In this document: positions 34,658-43,336 of the stretch, piece after piece
Layout of the letters: each line of letters opens with the position of its first letter
Numbering within the stretch: position 1 is the first letter of the stretch
Assembly (NCBI RefSeq): GCF_030823375.1
Contig: NZ_JAUSXB010000001.1
Span: 1,550,001-1,614,000 of the forward strand
Length of the DNA: 64,000 bases
Reading direction: 5' to 3'
Origin: Pseudarthrobacter siccitolerans
GTDB lineage: Bacteria > Actinomycetota > Actinomycetes > Actinomycetales > Micrococcaceae
The notes under the pieces: model-generated
Database searches by the model: none
Told to the model about the DNA's origin: nothing
Seen by the model: the letters and a program-made list of their open reading frames with translations, nothing else
Made by a program: the position numbers and the translations under genes

Positions 34658-37600
34658 ATGCAGGCTTTTTCGCGCAAGTCACCGTCCACGCCACACCACG
34701 GAACCGCATCAGCAAGAGTGCGCTTCCTGGCCGCATCCGGAGCGCTCGCCCTGGCCGCCTCAATGGGCCTGCCGCCCGTCGCGGCCAACGCCGTGCAAGC
34801 GCCGGTGGGCGCTGGCTTCACCATCACACCAGCAGACTTGTCCTTCATCCTGAAGCAAATCAAGATCGCGGAAGCGCACGTGGCCAACACCACGTCCGAA
34901 ACCGGGCCATGCGGGGCACTGGTGGGGACCGGCCCGAACCAGCTTGCCAGCCCACTGCTGTCCCACGGCCTTCGGACCGTGGACGGAAGCTGCAACAACC
35001 TCCAGCCCGGCCAGGAGACGTACGGCGCCTCAGACCAGGTGTTCCCGCGGCTCGGGTCGAAGTCCTTCACGGCTGCCGAGAGCGGATCCTTCGGCGGTCC
35101 CCCCGCCGCAACGGGCTACACCCAAAAATCGGGAAGTGTCTTCGATTCGCGGCCGCGCACCATCAGCAACCTGATCGCCGATCAGACGTCCACCAACCCG
35201 GCAGCGGTCGCCGCGGCAGGCTTCCCGGCCAGGACCCAGGGCAACGACGGCGTGGTGCCCTGCACTACGGACCCCAACCCCGACTCCACACCCCCTGTGG
35301 CAGCCGCGCCGGAGGGCTGCGTCCCCTCGCACAACACGCTGTTCATCCCCAACGTGACTACCGACGTCGGACTGTCACCGCCCTACAACTCCCTGTTCAC
35401 CCTCTTCGGCCAGTTCTTCGACCACGGCATCGACCAGACGGTCAAAGGCGGAGGCACGGTCTACGTGCCGCTCAAGGCTGATGACCCGCTGATCGCCGGG
35501 CCGGACCACGTCTTCGGCAACGCCGATGACCTCGACCCGCATATGCGCTTTATGGTGCTGACCCGCGGCCAAAACCAGCCCGGCGGGGACGGCCAACTCG
35601 GGACCGCGGACGATGTCCAGGATGCCCTGAACACCAATTCGCCGTGGGTGGACCAAAGCCAGACGTACTCGTCGCACTCCTCGCACCAGGTGTTCCTGCG
35701 CGAGTACGCAAACAACCCCTCGGGACGCCCGGTAGCGACCGGCAATATGCTGGGTGGCCCTGGAGGCACGCCTGCAGCCGGCGGCATGGCGTCCTGGGCT
35801 GACACCAAAAGGCAGGCCCGGGAGCTGCTCGGGATACAACTGCTGGACAAGGACGTCCTCAACGTCCCCCTGCTCGCCGCGGATCCCTACGGAAAGTTCA
35901 TTCCCGGCCCGAAGAACGGACTCCCGCAGTTCGTCACGAAGTCCGGCCTCGTGGAGGCAGACCGGACCTCGAACGGGGGGCTGGGAACGCTCGTGCCGCA
36001 GGACGTGCTGTACTTCAACACGCCTTTCCTGACGGACATCGCCCATAACGCGGACCCCTCCCCTCAGGACGCCGACCACAACCCCGGTACCCCGCCGGCG
36101 GCTCCCTCCGCTGACGGCGACAAGACGGCTTCCGCGGATTTCGCCAGCCAGGCGCCAGGCACCTACGACGACGAGATGCTGGACGCCCACTTCATCGCCG
36201 GCGATGGCAGGGTCAACGAGAACATCGGGCTGACTGCCATCCACCAGGTGTTCCACTCCGAGCATGACCGTGTGGCCGCGGACATCAGGAGGGTCCTCGG
36301 TACTGACACGTCAGCCAAGGGGCTCGCCGCCCTGGCCGAGTGGAAGCTCACCGATGGCGCAGGCGGCTGGAACGGCGAACGGCTCTTCCAGGCCGCGCGG
36401 TTCATCACGGAGATGGAGTACCAGCACCTGGTCTTTGAGGAGTTCGCAAGGAAGATCCAGCCCGGCATCAACCCGTTCGAACCCTTCGCTTTCGCCCAGA
36501 CGGATATCAATCCGGCAATCAGTGCCGAATTCGCCCACGCCGTGTACCGCTTCGGCCATTCGATGCTCACCGAAACTATCTCCCGCCGCAACCAGGACAG
36601 TCCCGGAACAGACAACGTGTTTGGAACGTCCGACGACGTCAGGGGCTCCCGGAACGACCTTTCCCTCCTCGAGGGCTTCCTGAATCCGCCGGCCTACACG
36701 GACGGCGGCCCCGCCGGCGCCCTCACCTCCGAGGAGGCCGCAGGCAGCATCATCATGGGCATGTCGGACCAGGTAGGCAGCGAACTGGATGAGTTTGTCA
36801 CCGATACGCTCCGGAACAAACTGCTGGGGCTGCCCATGGACCTCGCTGCCATCAACCTCACCCGTGCCCGGTCAGAGGGACTTCCCACGTTGAACGCGCT
36901 GCGCCGGGAACTACACGACGCCACCAACGACAGCCAGCTCAAGCCGTACACCAACTGGATCGACTTTGGCGAAAACATCAAGCACCCGGCGTCCCTGGTC
37001 AATTTCGTGGCCGCCTACGGCAAGCACCCCTCGATCGTCCAGGCCGCAACACTCGAGGCCAAGCGTACGGCAGCCAGGCTGATCGTCAGCCCTGACGCCC
37101 TGGCCGGCGAGGTTGCCCCTGAGGATGCCGTTGCCTTTATGAACAGCACGGACGCCTGGGCCAACACGGGAACAGCATCCATCACCGGACTCGATGACAT
37201 CGACCTCTGGATGGGCGGCCTCGCCGAACGGACCAACCTGTTCGGGGGACTGCTCGGCAGCACCTTCAACTACGTTTTCGAGAGCCAGATGACCGATCTG
37301 CAGAACGGCGACCGGCTCTACTACCTGGCGCGCACGCCCGGCATGAACCTGATGGCACAGCTTGAAGGAAATTCCTTCGCCGAGATGATGATGCGCAACA
37401 CCAACGCGCACGCCTTGAAGGCCGATGCCTTCGCCACCGCCGACTGCAAATTTGAGCTGAAAAACCTCAACGGAACGGCCGCGGGCTTCGCCTCCGCCGG
37501 CAACACGGTGACCGACGATCCGGCGTCGCAGTGCAACGAGTCAGCGCTGCTGATCCGTATGCCTGACGGCACCATCAAGTACCGGGCTTCCAACTCGGTG

Positions 37601-39793
37601 GACCCGGCCGGCATCAACGGCCAGGCCGTGTACAACGGCTCCGTCAATGCTGACCGCATCCACGGCGGGGTGGACAACGACACCATGTGGGGCGGCACTG
37701 GCAACGACGTCATCGAAGGCAATGACGGCGCCGATACCGTCCTGGGCGGCGACGGCAACGACATCATCACCGACTCGAACGGAGACGACATCCTGAAAGG
37801 CGGACCGGACAATGACGCAATCGACGGCGGCCCCGGCCTGGATCTGCTCCTCGGCGGGGACGGCAAAGACTTCATCAACGGCGGGGCGAACTCAAACGAA
37901 ACCTTCGCCGGTGAAGACGACGACTTTGTGATCGCCGGCGAAGGGCTGGACGCCGTGTTCGGCGGCGGCGGGAGCGACTGGGCTGAGGGCGGCGACGGCC
38001 CGGACCTGTTGATCGGCGACTCCAGCAACCTGTTCTTCCTGGACGATTCCCAGAAGCCCGGCAACGATGTCCTCAGCGGCCAGGGCGGCGACGACGACTA
38101 CGACATGGAAGGCGGGGACGACGTCGGCATCGCCGGGCCCGGTATCGAGAAAGTGGCTGGAGCCTCGGGCTACGACTGGGAAATCGGCCTTCACGATCCC
38201 CAGCCGCAGGATGCCGACCTTGCCCTCCCCATCGAGCCGCTGGACATCCTCCAGGTGGGCGTCCGCGATAGGTACAACGAGGTTGAAGCGCTCTCCGGTG
38301 GTCCTTTCGACGACAAGCTCCGGGGCGACGACGTCGTTCCCAAGGCAGTGGGCGGTGCCGGCTTCATCGGCTGTGATGCCCTGGACCAGGCCGGCGTGGA
38401 CCGCATTGCCGGGCTCAACCAGCTCATCCCCTCCCTGCCCACCCCCATCGAAGAGGTCATCAACGCGTCCGCATCCAAGGAATGCCCCGTGCTGACCGAA
38501 TCGCACGTCTGGGGCGAGGGCAACATCCTCCTGGGCGGCGGCGGAAGCGACCTCCTCGAGGGCCGCGGCGGCAATGACATCCTCGACGGCGACCGCTACC
38601 TGTCAGTCCGGCTCAGCGTCCGCACGGATGCCAATAACGCTGCCACTGAAATCGGCAGCGCCACAGCAATGAACGCACAGTACCAGCGCAACGCCGACGG
38701 CACACTTACGGGCCCGACACTCCAGCAGGCCGTGTTCGCTGGGGCTGTCGACCCCGGAAACATCGTCGCTGTCCGGGAAATCCTTACCTCCAGCGGAGGG
38801 ACCGACACCGCGGTCTTCTCGGACTTCGAATCCAACTACACCATCACCACCACGGGCGGTAACGGCACCGTGGGGTCACCCGGCTCGGTCACCACCGTTC
38901 AGCACAACAGCGGCGAGGATGGCACTGACACCCTTTCCAACATCGAACAGCTCGTCTTCGGCGACGGGACCGATGGAGCGGGCGACGACCTCGGCGAAGA
39001 GGTCGAAAATGAGATCGACGAGGTAGAGGACGGCCTGGACGAGGGAACCGACGAAGGCGCCGGTGACGGGATCGACGAGGTCATTCCCGGCGATGGCGAG
39101 GTTGTTGTGATTGTCACCCCGACGCCGGACACGAACACCGTTCCCGTCCCAGCACCAGCGGATCCAGCACCAGCGGACCAGGCACCAGCGAACCCCGCAC
39201 CAGCCGACCAGGCACCAGCGAACCCCGCACCAGCCGACCAGGCACCAGCGAACCAGGCACCCCAGAACCTCGCACCCCAGAACCCCGCACCAGTGGAGCA
39301 GACGCCCGGAGGCTTCTTCATCCGGACCGTCGATTCCGCGGGGTCTCAGGTGGGAGAAATCATCAGTGCAGAGCCCGGTGACACGAGGGTGGCGGTCCGG
39401 GGCCTGGAGAACGGTGCCGCTTACCGGTTCCAAGTGGCCCCTGCCGACGGCGGCAGCGAGCCTGTGTTCTCCGAGTTGAGTGAAGCCGTTGTTCCCGGTG
39501 CCACCGAGGATGAGCGCCGCATCTTCAACCAGGATGCACCGCCCGCAGGAGCTGGTTCTGACCAACCCCTGGCACCCGTACCGGGCGCTGCACCGTTCGG
39601 GGGCCCCTTCGGAACCGCACCGCTGATCACCTTGGCGGCACTGGCCCACTACCTGTCCACCAGTCCCGGAACCGCATTCCTCGCCATCACCACAGGAGGC
39701 CTGTTGGCTGCCTGCATCCTGCTGGCATTCAAGTTGTACCGTTTTCGGGCCATAGCCAGGAGAACAGCGTTCAAGGAGTCCACCAAGGCCTGA
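34658..39793 (+). CDS. giant secreted heme peroxidase with RTX repeats and C-terminal membrane anchor
   Basis: 1711 residues. Signal peptide about 1-47; animal-type heme peroxidase domain about 80-900; RTX-type Ca-binding nonapeptides about 1000-1160 and 1290-1310 (GGTGNDVIEG, GGDGNDIITD); a Pro/Ala linker of PADQAPAN repeats near 1500-1545; an FN3-like segment (GLENGAAYRFQVAPADG); then a TM helix (AFLAITTGGLLAACILLAF) and basic tail. Catalytic residues align with myeloperoxidase: D255/H256 in FFDHGID, R518 and E521 in GRVNENIGL, proximal H634 in RFGHSML. It should oxidise halides or phenols at the cell surface. Placed after an OmpR-type system and a repeat protein. RTX peroxidases are mostly known from Gram-negative secretion type I systems, so a Sec/anchored form is unusual. 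Confidence 0.9.
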   Translation: MQAFSRKSPSTPHHGTASARVRFLAASGALALAASMGLPPVAANAVQAPVGAGFTITPADLSFILKQIKIAEAHVANTTSETGPCGALVGTGPNQLASPLLSHGLRTVDGSCNNLQPGQETYGASDQVFPRLGSKSFTAAESGSFGGPPAATGYTQKSGSVFDSRPRTISNLIADQTSTNPAAVAAAGFPARTQGNDGVVPCTTDPNPDSTPPVAAAPEGCVPSHNTLFIPNVTTDVGLSPPYNSLFTLFGQFFDHGIDQTVKGGGTVYVPLKADDPLIAGPDHVFGNADDLDPHMRFMVLTRGQNQPGGDGQLGTADDVQDALNTNSPWVDQSQTYSSHSSHQVFLREYANNPSGRPVATGNMLGGPGGTPAAGGMASWADTKRQARELLGIQLLDKDVLNVPLLAADPYGKFIPGPKNGLPQFVTKSGLVEADRTSNGGLGTLVPQDVLYFNTPFLTDIAHNADPSPQDADHNPGTPPAAPSADGDKTASADFASQAPGTYDDEMLDAHFIAGDGRVNENIGLTAIHQVFHSEHDRVAADIRRVLGTDTSAKGLAALAEWKLTDGAGGWNGERLFQAARFITEMEYQHLVFEEFARKIQPGINPFEPFAFAQTDINPAISAEFAHAVYRFGHSMLTETISRRNQDSPGTDNVFGTSDDVRGSRNDLSLLEGFLNPPAYTDGGPAGALTSEEAAGSIIMGMSDQVGSELDEFVTDTLRNKLLGLPMDLAAINLTRARSEGLPTLNALRRELHDATNDSQLKPYTNWIDFGENIKHPASLVNFVAAYGKHPSIVQAATLEAKRTAARLIVSPDALAGEVAPEDAVAFMNSTDAWANTGTASITGLDDIDLWMGGLAERTNLFGGLLGSTFNYVFESQMTDLQNGDRLYYLARTPGMNLMAQLEGNSFAEMMMRNTNAHALKADAFATADCKFELKNLNGTAAGFASAGNTVTDDPASQCNESALLIRMPDGTIKYRASNSVDPAGINGQAVYNGSVNADRIHGGVDNDTMWGGTGNDVIEGNDGADTVLGGDGNDIITDSNGDDILKGGPDNDAIDGGPGLDLLLGGDGKDFINGGANSNETFAGEDDDFVIAGEGLDAVFGGGGSDWAEGGDGPDLLIGDSSNLFFLDDSQKPGNDVLSGQGGDDDYDMEGGDDVGIAGPGIEKVAGASGYDWEIGLHDPQPQDADLALPIEPLDILQVGVRDRYNEVEALSGGPFDDKLRGDDVVPKAVGGAGFIGCDALDQAGVDRIAGLNQLIPSLPTPIEEVINASASKECPVLTESHVWGEGNILLGGGGSDLLEGRGGNDILDGDRYLSVRLSVRTDANNAATEIGSATAMNAQYQRNADGTLTGPTLQQAVFAGAVDPGNIVAVREILTSSGGTDTAVFSDFESNYTITTTGGNGTVGSPGSVTTVQHNSGEDGTDTLSNIEQLVFGDGTDGAGDDLGEEVENEIDEVEDGLDEGTDEGAGDGIDEVIPGDGEVVVIVTPTPDTNTVPVPAPADPAPADQAPANPAPADQAPANPAPADQAPANQAPQNLAPQNPAPVEQTPGGFFIRTVDSAGSQVGEIISAEPGDTRVAVRGLENGAAYRFQVAPADGGSEPVFSELSEAVVPGATEDERRIFNQDAPPAGAGSDQPLAPVPGAAPFGGPFGTAPLITLAALAHYLSTSPGTAFLAITTGGLLAACILLAFKLYRFRAIARRTAFKESTKA
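39176..39254 (+). repeat. 30-bp tandem repeats encoding a PADQAPAN linker
   Basis: Two identical 30-bp units (39176-39205, 39206-39235) and a partial third encode a Pro/Ala/Asp/Asn linker of the peroxidase. Such linkers usually span the cell wall. Confidence 0.85.
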
Positions 39794-39798
39794 ATCAC

Positions 39799-39844
39799 GT
39801 ACAGAGGACCTTGGACAGCCAGGAAAGGCTAAGGTCCTCTGTAC
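39799..39844 (+). terminator. strong hairpin after the peroxidase gene
   Basis: GTACAGAGGACCTT (39799-39812) and AAGGTCCTCTGTAC (39831-39844) form a perfect 14-bp stem. The 18-nt loop contains a further AGCC/GGCT pairing. It lies 5 bp after the peroxidase stop, so it should end that transcript. Confidence 0.8.
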
Positions 39845-39881
39845 AGGGTTCCCACAACATTCCAGCAGTAGCTTTCACCCT

Positions 39882-40235
39882 ATGGTTACTTGCTCAGTCC
39901 TTCGGTGCACCAATCCCGGCTCCGCCTTCATCGTGGGCAGCCAACATCTGGCTTCCGGTTACCACGAGGCCTATGTCTGTGCCGGGCACAAGACGTTGAT
40001 CGAGGCAGGCGCCCCCTGGGATATGGAAGGGCCGATGGTCCTGATGGGCCGGGACCTTGCACCAATCCTCGAGAACTGGCGCATCCGCCCCAGTGTTGGG
40101 TCTGAGGGCTTCACCGTCACCCTTGAAATCGCCGGCCAGATGAAACCCGTTGAGGTTTTCCTGATGCCCAGCGAGGTCCGGACGCTCTCCGGCTTCATCG
40201 AGGCAGCAAACAACGGCGGCGGTGTGTGCGCCTAG
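39882..40235 (+). CDS. hypothetical 117-residue protein with Cys/His motif
   Basis: Soluble protein without signal peptide. The N-terminus CSVLRC and the later YVCAGHK give a C-x4-C ... C-x2-H set that could bind Zn. The remainder (RDLAPILENWRIRPS, MKPVEVFLMPSEVRTLSGFIEA) is a mixed alpha/beta domain I do not recognise. No clear ribosome binding site before ATG 39882. It is 38 bp after the peroxidase terminator, so a separate transcript is likely. Confidence 0.6.
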   Translation: MVTCSVLRCTNPGSAFIVGSQHLASGYHEAYVCAGHKTLIEAGAPWDMEGPMVLMGRDLAPILENWRIRPSVGSEGFTVTLEIAGQMKPVEVFLMPSEVRTLSGFIEAANNGGGVCA

Positions 40236-40435
40236 CAGTTCCCTGGCTATGGTGGCTGCGCCTCCTTGGGATGGTCAGCCAGAGTCGGACCCTGTCCCAA
40301 GCTTTTTCCAAGGCTCAACCATCGGTACAACCTCCAGGCATCCCGGCCGGCGTCATCCCAAGGTCGGACACAGCCTATCTCCAAGCCCGATGCTCAATAT
40401 TGGACGCCATCAGCACCCCTTTCTGAGGAGAAAAA

Positions 40436-42415
40436 ATGGTACCCACACCAGCTGAAACATCAGGCATCCGCCTGACCCGAATAACTGCAACCCGCCGTGG
40501 CGTTGCCGCAGCGGCCGCCCTGATCCTGACCACCGCCGGCCTCAGCTCCGCTGTAGCCGCCACCCAAGTAACGGTTAAGAACCCGGGGCAACTGACCGCC
40601 GTCGGCCCGGTAAACACCGAATACGGTTTCCCGTCCTGGTATGAGGACAGCACGAAAACGCGCGTCGAGCTGTGCCTCGATGCTGAGAATCCCTTGTGCG
40701 GATTCCTTCCCGGCGACGTACCGGATGAAACGGCCCCCATCTCATTTCCGGACAACTTCCCGGACGAGGCGTTTTACATGCTCGCCGGCTCCGAGCTGGA
40801 TCTTCCCGGTGGAGGAAAAGCCGTGCTGGTTCTCGGCCTGGAGGCCGCCTTCGCGAACACGGTAACCGCCGGTGACCAGGTGGTGTTCGGCCGCCAACGC
40901 ATCGTTGTCAAGGGCGGACCCGCCAACAGTACGCTCGAGTTCAAACACCCGTACGGCACCATCACCATCGACACGGACGGTTCCGGCGCCGGCAAGCTGG
41001 TCGAAGATATTTCACCCGCCGCCGGTAACTTCACCACTGCCCTGAAGAGCAACATAGGGCCCTTCCTGAAGTGGGATCCGGCCATCGCGCCGGCGGCGCC
41101 TGAGGGGTATCTGGGCGACCCGAACCAGGAACACGCCGTTACAGGCAGCCCCATGAACTACAACAAGTTCTCGGTCAACGGCGGCGGACTTTCCCTCGAA
41201 ACGGACCAGTTCGGCCTGCAGGGCAAAATTTCCACCAACCGCGGAGTCAGCGCTGACGCCGCCATCCATAACGGGGACATGATTGACGTCTTCGCCACAA
41301 GTGGACCGGACTCGCAGCTCCAGGTGGACGGACAGGGCTCCGTTTTCGAGACCACGCCCATGATCAGCGATCCCGGGAGCGGGCGGTACTACGCCCGGAT
41401 CAAGCTCAACGGCACTGCCCCGGACAGCATCAAAATCACCAACATCGGGGACAAGCCTGCCAGCAGCAGCACCGTCAACGTCGCCAACCCAAGCACCATC
41501 TCGGTCACCAAGGCAACCTTCGACGGAACTACCCTGACCGTCGGCGCCGTGTCCAGCGAAGCCGGCGCATTGACGGTGAGCGATGTCGGCACCTTGGACA
41601 ATCCTGCTCCGGGCACCGCCACCGAGAAGTCGTTCCCGGTCAAGGCACCTCCTGCAAATGTCACCGTGAAGTCGGCTTCGGGCAGCTCCGCGTCCCTGCA
41701 GGTCACAGTCAGTGGCGGCGGGGCCACACCGGTGGGCCTGGATCCTGTTGCTCCGCAGCCGGACCCGGGCCCGGTGGTGGTAACCGAAGGAGGCTCCGGA
41801 ACTGTCACCCCGCCGGCTACCGACCCGGCAACTACCGCAACGGCCACCGCAGCCTCTCCCACGTTGACCCGCGGCGGCAGCGTCCAGCTGGATGGCAGCG
41901 CCTCCACCGGGGCCGTCACCTACAACTGGCGCCAAGTCAGCGGCCCTGCGGTCACGATCTCCAGCGATACCGCAGCAAAGCCCGTTGTCTCCATCCCCTT
42001 CTGGGCCAGGACCACGGACACAGCACCCCTGAAGGACCCGGCGGACGGCACGGTGCGGATCGAGCTGGTTGTCACCGATAAAAACGGTGTCAGCAGCACC
42101 CCGGCCGGCGTTGACCTGGCCATCCAAACGGATACCGTAACCGTTGACCCGGGTTCCCGCCATCGGATCGGGACGGAGATGCGCATCCAGGGCACGTCAT
42201 CACTGGGCACCACCACCCTGCTGATTCCGGCCACCACAGTGGTCATCTACGACACAACCCCCGGCCGGTCGGTCACCAAGCTCGGTACGGCCACGGTGGA
42301 CACCCTCGGCGCCTGGTCGCTGAAGCTGAAGCCCGGCCCGACCAACCAGATCACCAGCGTGCTGGTCCAGACCAGCCGCGGCGGCACGGCGACGGGAGTC
42401 GTCTCCACGCGCTAG
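40436..42415 (+). CDS. secreted multidomain protein with PKD/Ig-like domain
   Basis: 659 residues; GAGGAG 6 nt before ATG 40436. Signal peptide about 1-42 (GVAAAAALILTTAGLSSAVAA). The N-terminal half (about 45-330) is a beta-rich domain with motif YGFPSWYEDSTKTRVELCLD and a Cys pair (LCLDAENPLCGF). It continues with Ig-like segments near 340-430, a Pro/Thr linker, a PKD-like domain (about 480-570, VQLDGSASTGAVTYNWRQVSGP) and a C-terminal beta domain. No catalytic motif seen. Adhesion or cell-surface matrix function is plausible. Followed by a strong terminator. Confidence 0.8.
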   Translation: MVPTPAETSGIRLTRITATRRGVAAAAALILTTAGLSSAVAATQVTVKNPGQLTAVGPVNTEYGFPSWYEDSTKTRVELCLDAENPLCGFLPGDVPDETAPISFPDNFPDEAFYMLAGSELDLPGGGKAVLVLGLEAAFANTVTAGDQVVFGRQRIVVKGGPANSTLEFKHPYGTITIDTDGSGAGKLVEDISPAAGNFTTALKSNIGPFLKWDPAIAPAAPEGYLGDPNQEHAVTGSPMNYNKFSVNGGGLSLETDQFGLQGKISTNRGVSADAAIHNGDMIDVFATSGPDSQLQVDGQGSVFETTPMISDPGSGRYYARIKLNGTAPDSIKITNIGDKPASSSTVNVANPSTISVTKATFDGTTLTVGAVSSEAGALTVSDVGTLDNPAPGTATEKSFPVKAPPANVTVKSASGSSASLQVTVSGGGATPVGLDPVAPQPDPGPVVVTEGGSGTVTPPATDPATTATATAASPTLTRGGSVQLDGSASTGAVTYNWRQVSGPAVTISSDTAAKPVVSIPFWARTTDTAPLKDPADGTVRIELVVTDKNGVSSTPAGVDLAIQTDTVTVDPGSRHRIGTEMRIQGTSSLGTTTLLIPATTVVIYDTTPGRSVTKLGTATVDTLGAWSLKLKPGPTNQITSVLVQTSRGGTATGVVSTR

Positions 42416-42435
42416 CCGCTGTACAAGAAACAGTT

Positions 42436-42468
42436 CAGGGTCCTGTCCGCTCGGCGGGCAGGACCCTG
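42436..42468 (+). terminator. terminator after the secreted PKD protein gene
   Basis: A 15-bp stem, CAGGGTCCTGTCCGC with GCGGGCAGGACCCTG, has one G-U pair and a 3-nt loop, 20 bp after the stop. It is followed by ACTTTGTG. Strong intrinsic-type hairpin. Confidence 0.85.
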
Positions 42469-42565
42469 ACTTTGTGCTGTGAGCCGCTCGGGCCAATATA
42501 CCTAGGCAGATCACCTGCCAGCCCATAGGCTCATGCTCACGTCCGAATTCGTGAAGGGGTGCCGC

Positions 42566-42697
42566 GTGGCTGCAGGTACGAAAGCTGACCCGTGGCGGCT
42601 GGTAACCGCCCCCGGATCATCCGAATACATCATGTACCGTGATCCCGAGGCGGATCCCCCGGCGCTGGCGTGCCAGGTGGGTTGCCTGTCCGGCTAA
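42566..42697 (+). pseudogene. truncated small-protein gene, N-terminal fragment
   Basis: GTG 42566 with AAGGGG 6 nt upstream opens a 43-residue frame MAAGTKADPWRLVTAPGSSE, then YIMYRD ... PPALACQVG, ending in a short unrelated tail and TAA. As I recall it, the KxDPWxLxTxPGxSEYxMYRD...LxCQVG start belongs to a longer actinobacterial protein family (well over 80 residues), so the match stops at CQVG where that family would continue. A frameshift or recombination with loss of the 3' part is likely. The bidirectional terminator follows 20 bp later. Confidence 0.5.
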
Positions 42698-42716
42698 CGG
42701 GCATACCCAAGCAGAA

Positions 42717-42746
42717 AAACGCCCCGGTCCTTGGACCGGGGCGTTT
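42717..42746. terminator. bidirectional terminator
   Basis: AAACGCCCCGGTCC and GGACCGGGGCGTTT form a perfect 14-bp stem with a 2-nt gap; A-run on the left and T-run on the right serve both directions. It ends the signal peptidase operon on the minus strand and the truncated gene on the plus strand. Confidence 0.88.
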
Positions 42747-42772
42747 GCCGATGGGGGTTTTAGTGTGGCCCC

Positions 42773-43336
42773 TTACTTCTGGCACGTCAGCAGGGTTCCC
42801 TGGATCGCGGTCAAGGGCACAGCTCCGTAGTCCCTGGAATCGATGGACACACCGCGGTTGTCACCGAGGACAAAGACGGTTCCGGCTGGCACTTTCTCGG
42901 GTCCGAAGTAGGTGGCGTCGATGCGGCTGTGGTCGATAAAGGCCTCTGGCACCGCCACGTCGTCGACGTACAGTTCCGAATCGCGGATGGCGACGGTCTG
43001 GCCTTCCCGGGCAATGATCCGTTTGATGGCTGTGTGACCGTCAAGGGGGCTGGTAAAAGCGACCACCACGCCGTTCTGGATCCAGCCGGCGGCGGCAGCC
43101 GGCTTGTACAGGATCACCACAGCGCCCTCAGGAATGGTGGGCTCCATGCTGTCCGAGGACACGGTGAAAGGTTCCACCAGCCAGGCGCGGGCCGCCACTA
43201 TGGCCAGCGCAGGAATCAGCGCCCTCACCAGAATGCGGGGCCAGCGTCCCTTAGCGAACAACACCTTTGGCAACGGCAACAGGCGGCGGCTTGGGAGCCG
43301 CCGCCTGCCGTGGCGCTTTACTTCTGCCGTCATCAA
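42773..43336 (-). CDS. lepB: signal peptidase I (LepB type)
   Basis: 187 residues with a basic N-terminus, one TM helix (about 36-56), catalytic Ser63 in SSDSMEPTIPEG, Lys105 in HTAIKRIIAREGQ and the GDNRGVSIDSRDYG box. This Ser-Lys dyad marks the bacterial enzyme, in contrast to the SipW-type one at 6359-7015. It overlaps the multicopper oxidase stop by 4 nt, so it may serve that operon's exported protein. A short C-terminus follows the box. Confidence 0.9.
   Translation of the reverse strand: MMTAEVKRHGRRRLPSRRLLPLPKVLFAKGRWPRILVRALIPALAIVAARAWLVEPFTVSSDSMEPTIPEGAVVILYKPAAAAGWIQNGVVVAFTSPLDGHTAIKRIIAREGQTVAIRDSELYVDDVAVPEAFIDHSRIDATYFGPEKVPAGTVFVLGDNRGVSIDSRDYGAVPLTAIQGTLLTCQK

Noticed and set aside
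34600..34853. In-frame ATG at 34600 with AGGAGG upstream, before the peroxidase
   Set aside because: The frame crosses the peroxidase start in another register and lacks any domain; the nearby hairpin and signal peptide support 34658 as the real start.
36251..36265. Apparent loss of the peroxidase catalytic Arg (HSEHDR instead of REHNR)
   Set aside because: In myeloperoxidase the catalytic Arg lies in the R-x-x-E segment before this motif; here that is R518-V-N-E521, so the catalytic set is intact.
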